From the NCBI RefSeq assembly GCF_036785885.1, contig NC_092320.1, positions 15,129,557 through 15,193,556 on the forward strand: a stretch of DNA of 64,000 nucleotides, written 5' to 3'. This document shows, piece by piece, positions 59,160 to 64,000 of the stretch. How positions within the stretch are numbered: the first letter of the stretch is position 1; each line of letters starts with the position of its first letter. The DNA is from Coffea arabica. Its lineage: Eukaryota > Streptophyta > Magnoliopsida > Gentianales > Rubiaceae. Both the position numbers and the translations under genes were made by a program. The notes beneath the pieces are model-generated. The model had not been told where the DNA came from, ran no database searches, and was given only the letters and a program-made list of their open reading frames with translations.

Positions 59160-59899
59160 ATGCAGGCCATCAAGGAGAAAGCAGCCAATGTTGCCGCCTC
59201 AGCCAAGTCCGGAATGGAGAAAACCAAGGCCACCATGCAAGAGAAGGTTATATATACTGCACTTATTTATCCCCTTCCCTAGCATTAATTTTTAATTTTG
59301 ACATGCAATTTACTGAACAATACCGAATTTTTTTTAAGACTTGAAACATGTCTGGAAAAGTGTACTCCAGATCCTTATGTCGCACCATTTTCTTGGCTCC
59401 TTGCATCTACTAGTTCTTGAATGCCAATTTTACGCCAAAACCATAAAGCATGATCATAAAATCCCTGTGTCACGCCCTTCTCTGCTAATTTCTGAAAATG
59501 GGATGAAGCACATGTATTGGAATTAAATTGTCTGAGCAGGTTGATCGTGCCACTGCAAATAATCCAACTGAGAAAGAGATGGCGACAGAGAGGAAGGAAC
59601 AGAGGGTGAATCAGGCTGAATTTGACAAGCGTGCGGCTCAGGAGCATAACGCTGCGGCTAGGAATGCAACCAAAAACACTGGCCAGCCGCACACCTATCC
59701 CACCACGGGTGCACCAGGACATCCTACCGGGACTCATCAGCAGTCGGCCTTGCCCGGCCATGGCACCGGACAAGTTACCGAAGGCGTGGTTGAGTCCCAC
59801 CCCATTGGGACGGCCGCTGGGACTGGCAGGACTAGTGCAGCCCATAACACCCATGTTGGTGCGGCTACTAACATTGGTGGTTCTTATACTCAAGACTAG
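59160..59899 (+). CDS. LEA group 1 (LEA_1, D-113-like) protein, copy 2
   Basis: Two exons, 59160–59246 (87 nt) and 59540–59899 (360 nt), again 148 residues. The N-terminus MQAIKEKAANVAASAKSGME-KTKATMQEK is close to copy 1. The helix continues through NNPTEKEMATERKEQRVNQA and EFDKRAAQEHNAAARNATKN. The tail is His/Gly/Thr/Pro-rich (TGAPGHPTGTHQQSALPGHG, GAATNIGGSYTQD) and quite unlike the tail of copy 1. His-rich tails in LEA_1 proteins may bind metal ions, an inference. The fixed intron position and equal lengths point to an old tandem duplication. The promoter has ABRE motifs. Likely cytosolic. Confidence 0.92.
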
Positions 59900-61399
59900 A
59901 TTAGATCATTGGACCTTTTAAACCATGCTTTGAATAAGGACTTGGAACCCTTTTTAAGTTGGACGGTCCACTTGTTGTATTCGACTATTTCTGATCTTAG
60001 GTTACTTAGCTTGCTTTTTCGATAATGTCATTTGTAGGTTCACTTCTAGCATCTATATATGTAAAGTTGTTCATTACTATGAGTGACTTTCGTGGAGTGG
60101 AAATTTTAGTAATAAGTGAGGATATTACATGTTCGTGGTAATTCGTTTTCATCCCATGTTAAGTTTCTCCTCAACATGGATAGATTTGAGACATAAGAAT
60201 TTCTATTAGTCCTTTTTTGATAGAATAGAGTTTCAATAAAGACTCTTTCATTTGATCGAATGCATCATGAATTCTTCATCAATGTCTTTATCCCCGGAAA
60301 AAAAAAAAAAAAGGCTATATCAGCTTTTCGGATAGTGCCTTATTTTCAATATAAGTAACCAACGAGTTAAAAGGAGAATTTTATCCCTGGAGGAAGATGC
60401 CTCCACTCCATGCATTTTGTGATGAACTAATCGAGATTTACTTCACCGGAAGGAAAAAAAAAAAAAAAGACCATCAAGCATTAATCAAATTAGTTTGCGT
60501 ACTCCATCTTCAGCTTGGCAACCCTTTTAGCATATCCAGATGTTCTATGTACCATGGGGTAAAATTGTAGGCTAGAAAAATGAATTTATTCTCTTTTTCG
60601 GGAAGTGAAGAGTATCACTGGACTCCACGATCAACTAATATTCACGCGTTAACATAAATTGGCGACTCAGTTGACAAGGATTTATCACTTCTTTACAAAA
60701 AAAAAAAATCGTATATTTGAATTTCGTTGCAGTTAGTGTTTGTAAGCGATTTGTAATAATTTTTATAAGTAATTTATGATTTCGAAGGATCATGATGGTG
60801 ATCGAAATCGATTCCACTCAAATTAAAAGAAAAAAAAACTAATATCCAAAAACACTAGTAAAGGTTAAAAAATCAAGTTTGGCCAAGAAGGCAGACTGCA
60901 ATGACCATTCGCATTTGATTCGGACCCATGTTTTATCTGAAAGATGACTTCTTGTCAACTATTACTAATTTAAAACCGCCACCTGATGTTTTTAAATTCT
61001 GCTTTACTAAAAGGGTCCCTACCTTTACATTAGACTCTAGCTAATTAGCCACGTCGTGAAATCATTCGTCTTGATCCAATGATTAATTTAAGGAGAGTCC
61101 TTTAAGAGCTCTCCGGTGCACTAGGTCGGGGATTAAAATCCCGTCTAGTGCATCACACAATTTCTCGTTCTTAAAAAATTCATAGAGTGCAACAGTGCAC
61201 TTAACTAAATTCACCCTGCAACTTCCATACATATTTGTTTTAGACTCGTCCAATAGTGTAAGAGTAGGAATATGTTAGATACTTGTTATTGCAGGGGGGA
61301 AAAAAAAAAAGACTAGCCACGCAGTAAAGAAAACAGAGAGGATAGCAGAGATGAGGGAAGGAGCCAAAGAGGAACGAAAACAAGGGCCAACGACAAATT
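59900..61399. other. 3' flank of LEA gene 2 and intergenic
   Basis: Presumed 3' UTR to about 60090. A hairpin-like phrase gtgcactaggtcggggatta … cccgtctagtgcatc occurs at 61113–61155. No gene seen. Confidence 0.4.
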
Positions 61400-61695
61400 T
61401 CTACAAGCTGGTTACTTAAATGGGCAACACGCCCATATTAGGGGTCGAACCCATGAAATCAGGTGTCTGGGCTAATACGTCCCGCTCCAAGGCAGGAACT
61501 TTGTAGATGTGCAACCTCTCAAGCCCAAATACGACACCACCAAGGGCTACGCACTTCAAGAGACCACAGAGCGCAGTAACGCAATATCTACAGTTCGCAC
61601 CCCTATCGCTTACAAGTCCAATTGGCTCGCCCTTTCCCATGGTACAGGAATAGAAATAATGTAAATTGTTACCGTTAAACCAAAAAAAAAAAAAA
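61400..61695. other. GC-richer block ending in a 15-A run, unclassified
   Basis: About 230 bp of balanced composition in AT-rich surroundings, followed by a run of A (61681–61696). The minus strand includes catgggttcgacccc, like a tRNA B box, but no A box at the right spacing. It could be a retroposed fragment. No family recognised. Confidence 0.35.
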
Positions 61696-61936
61696 AACAG
61701 AAAATAAAGTAGTTGGCGGCCTTCGCTACTTTCAATAGTATCTATCAGATATATAGTAAAACAATTATAGTAGCTAAAGCATCGAAAACCAGATAGCTCA
61801 AATTCCTAGGAGAAAAACTGCTGAGAAAATTTGTTGTTTAACCCATATTGGTTTAGCTCGCAAATCTAGGAAGATGCTACATACGAACAACTCAAACTCA
61901 GGAGAAAGGATATCAACTAGACTGAATGAAAAATTC

Positions 61937-62678
61937 TCAAACTCCAGATTTGCGCAACTCAGCTGCTCCATGTGCAAAATGACACCTCTCCGCAAAGGTG
62001 CAGGAACCTTTCGCAAAATTCTCACAGAGTTTGGTCTTGTAGTTGCTCCCTGGAGGGGCAGGGCCTCCAGGAATCGCAGGTGCCCTTCCTGGGCCACCTA
62101 CTGGTCCAAGGCTGGCAATAAGCTCTCTTACCATTGCACTTGCCTGCTGGATTTGTTCAAATGTACCTTCGAGCTCAATGTTCCTCAGATTTGGATTACT
62201 GTCGTGCTCTCGAATAGCTAACTTAACGCCTGTCTGACGACAAATCTGCTTGGAGTTCACCCCACTCTTCCCAATGATGGCTCCAGCTAGGGAAGCTTCC
62301 ACACTAATTTTGGCTGTCGCTGAAGCACCAAAACTAGCAGCAGGTCCAGGTACAACTGGCTCCATGCGGCCACCAAATCGTCCAGGAATTGCACTCATTG
62401 TGTGAGGTGGTGATGGCGCAATAGGCTTGCCAAGCTCCCAATCACCGTGAGCAAAATGACACTTATCGCCAAACTTGCATCCTTCGGCAGTATTATATTT
62501 GTTGCAAATTTTGGTTTTAACTGTTGCTGAACCAGCACCATTTGGTACAGATGTCGGTGCTGCTGCACCTCGTGGGCCTGGGGCAGGAGGCAGATTCATC
62601 ATCTGGGCAACAGCATTATAGCCACCAGGTACATGGTGAAGGAAATGGCAGCTCTCACCAAATGGGCAGCCAGCAGTG
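61937..62678 (-). CDS. CCCH zinc finger and KH-domain RNA-binding protein, last exon
   Basis: The terminal exon (742 nt, 246 codons and stop) begins at the acceptor CTATGTAG|CACTG. It holds most of a first CCCH finger (TAGCPFGESCHFLHH), a second (CNKYNTAEGCKFGDKCHFAH, C-x8-C-x5-C-x3-H), one KH domain with the GxxG loop (SLAGAIIGKSGVNSKQICRQ), and a third finger (CENFAKGSCTFAERCHFAHG, C-x7-C-x5-C-x3-H) near the stop. Linkers are Pro/Gly-rich. The architecture resembles Arabidopsis KHZ1/KHZ2, nuclear RNA-binding proteins that influence flowering time and senescence, but with one more finger. The N-terminal exon(s) with the first Cys of finger one are not visible in 62679–64000 and should lie past the window end. 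A GTG-started longer frame runs into the intron and is not used. Confidence 0.85.
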
Positions 62679-64000
62679 CTACATAGAAACACAATCCAAC
62701 ACTCAGATCAAACTGTTGCCAAATCTTACAAGAGTCTAAATCTGAAATACTACCAGAATAAGTCAGGCAGCATTTTCCTTGGAAATAGATTATGTTTGAA
62801 AAACCAAGATATTGTTGAAAGAAAATTTGATCTCGTAGTCACCAAGTTGACTTTACAGAGCCATTTTATACTTAAACAGGAATATAGATGCTGAAATGGC
62901 CACAATTAAAAGACACCATACATTTGGTAACCCAGAAAAGTTTAAAATTGAAAGGGCAGCAATCCATAAAGGAAAAACAGACAGAAAGATGGTATTCACT
63001 TTATTTACAATTTGACATGAAAACCAAGAATCATGATTGACAAACATAAAACATATGTATAGTTACGTCTTAGTCCTGAGAGTACGGAGGTCAAGAATTC
63101 AAAAGAAGTCTTCCCCTGCCACCCGACCGCAAAACCCATCTCACCATACAAAGAATGGGGATGGTCATATGGAAAAGAGGATTGACAAAGTTTGCCATCC
63201 AGGTTGATTAAAATCTGTAAAATTCCCAATACAGCAGAGAAACATGATTATACTCAAGGCCTATGAATTTCTTTATTTCTATTAACGCTGATGTTTGAAA
63301 TGAAGCACTAGAGAAGCCTTCAGAGACTTGTTAATGGTGCTAAATGTTTGTTATTGATGAGTAAAACATTCCAGAATCAAGACCACAGGCTAAACAATAA
63401 AAAAAGCCACTACACAAGATACACTAAAGGCATCATCATCAATATCCAAGTTTTTCAGTTTCACGTGAAGCATTTTCCATTACTAGTCACTGCTCGTCAA
63501 GACAATTAAATGGCGGACAAGAACCGAGAGTAATTAATTAGGCCTCACTTTCAGACAAAAATTTGAAATATTTTACATCTCTACACAAGTTAAATGATTG
63601 TTCTGCAAAAATGTGTCTGCGACATTCAATGTTAGTATCAACTAACATTCAATAAGCAGAAAAACATCATAAACCTTTTCCTTTGACCCGAGATCTGTAC
63701 CAGGAAAAACCAGTGTAAATTTTACTACTTACAAAAACAATGTTCTGAAAAAAGGTTACAGGGGGAAAATAGATAGCCCTGTGTACAATATTTTACATTT
63801 GTTTCGCAGATTAATTTATGGAAAATATCTCCCAATGGTTTAGATTCTCAAATGTAAATTTAACATCTATTTGAGCCCTGATGACCGTAAGACTGTATAT
63901 GATACGCCTAGGACCACGTGATTGCCTACAGGGCTGCTAGCCAATGGTAAGATCATAAAGTGCTTGCAAACTCTCTGTGTCACATTTGTTATAGAACCAC
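62679..64000 (-). other. intron of the CCCH/KH gene (no exon recognised)
   Basis: From the acceptor at 62679 to the window end I found no segment encoding the expected Lys/Arg-rich N-terminus with CTKFF-type text before a donor. It is therefore read as intron. AT-rich, with no repeat recognised. Confidence 0.45.

Noticed and set aside
59375-59893. 172-residue frame antisense to LEA gene 2
   Set aside because: Mirror of the GC-rich second exon; no domain and no promoter on that strand.
62679-62692. MFLC start of the CCCH/KH frame
   Set aside because: The start codon is GTG inside the intron. The acceptor at 62679 and the incomplete first zinc finger show the protein begins in an earlier exon.

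Overview
This is nuclear DNA from a flowering plant. It is AT-rich, its genes are split by GT–AG introns, and it carries plant-specific families: a FAD2 oleate desaturase with the typical long 5'-UTR intron, a fibrillin, a VQ-motif protein, LEA_1 proteins and an AOP-like dioxygenase. Protein wording looks core-eudicot, probably asterid. I cannot name the species, and there are no bacterial, organellar or viral genes in operation.

Layout. 1–3681: two head-to-tail J-domain genes, the first seen only as its last exon. 4448–5969: a nested insertion. A Pack-MULE (239-bp inverted repeats, perfect 9-bp target duplication) carries a decayed RETICULATA-related gene fragment and sits inside an older small MITE. 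6131–10531: chloroplast Nudix hydrolase 23 (7 exons). 10713–15130: a locally duplicated block around a cytosolic-type sulfotransferase on the minus strand. Its ATG frame and main frame do not match, and its promoter region is duplicated in tandem. 16346–18445: a 2-oxoglutarate dioxygenase (3 exons). 19562–23573: a fibrillin/PAP gene (7 exons). 24190–25806: a decayed MULE and a 394-bp foldback MITE. 29506–30240: a VQ-motif gene. 31046–39383: 8 kb poor in genes. 39384–43682: FAD2, with a 2.94-kb leader intron whose 3' part is duplicated. 45032–51400: a MULE-type MITE, degenerate tandem repeats and a 3.2-kb solo LTR. 53192–59899: two LEA_1 paralogues of identical exon lengths, separated by a direct repeat one copy of which holds a PIF/Harbinger-like MITE. 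61937–62678: the last exon of a CCCH/KH RNA-binding protein that continues beyond the window.

Functionally this is an ordinary mix of genes, not a cluster or operon. Several share stress or ABA-type promoter signals (ACGTG cores upstream of both LEA genes and of the fibrillin gene). I found no clearly new biological system. The most informative observations are structural: the gene-capturing MULE nested in a MITE, the duplicated splice-acceptor end of the FAD2 leader intron, the duplicated promoter with a frame break at the sulfotransferase, and the occupied/empty-site pair between the LEA genes.

Exon limits were set by hand from GT–AG signals and reading frame. No alignment or database search was run, so family names rest on recognised motifs.
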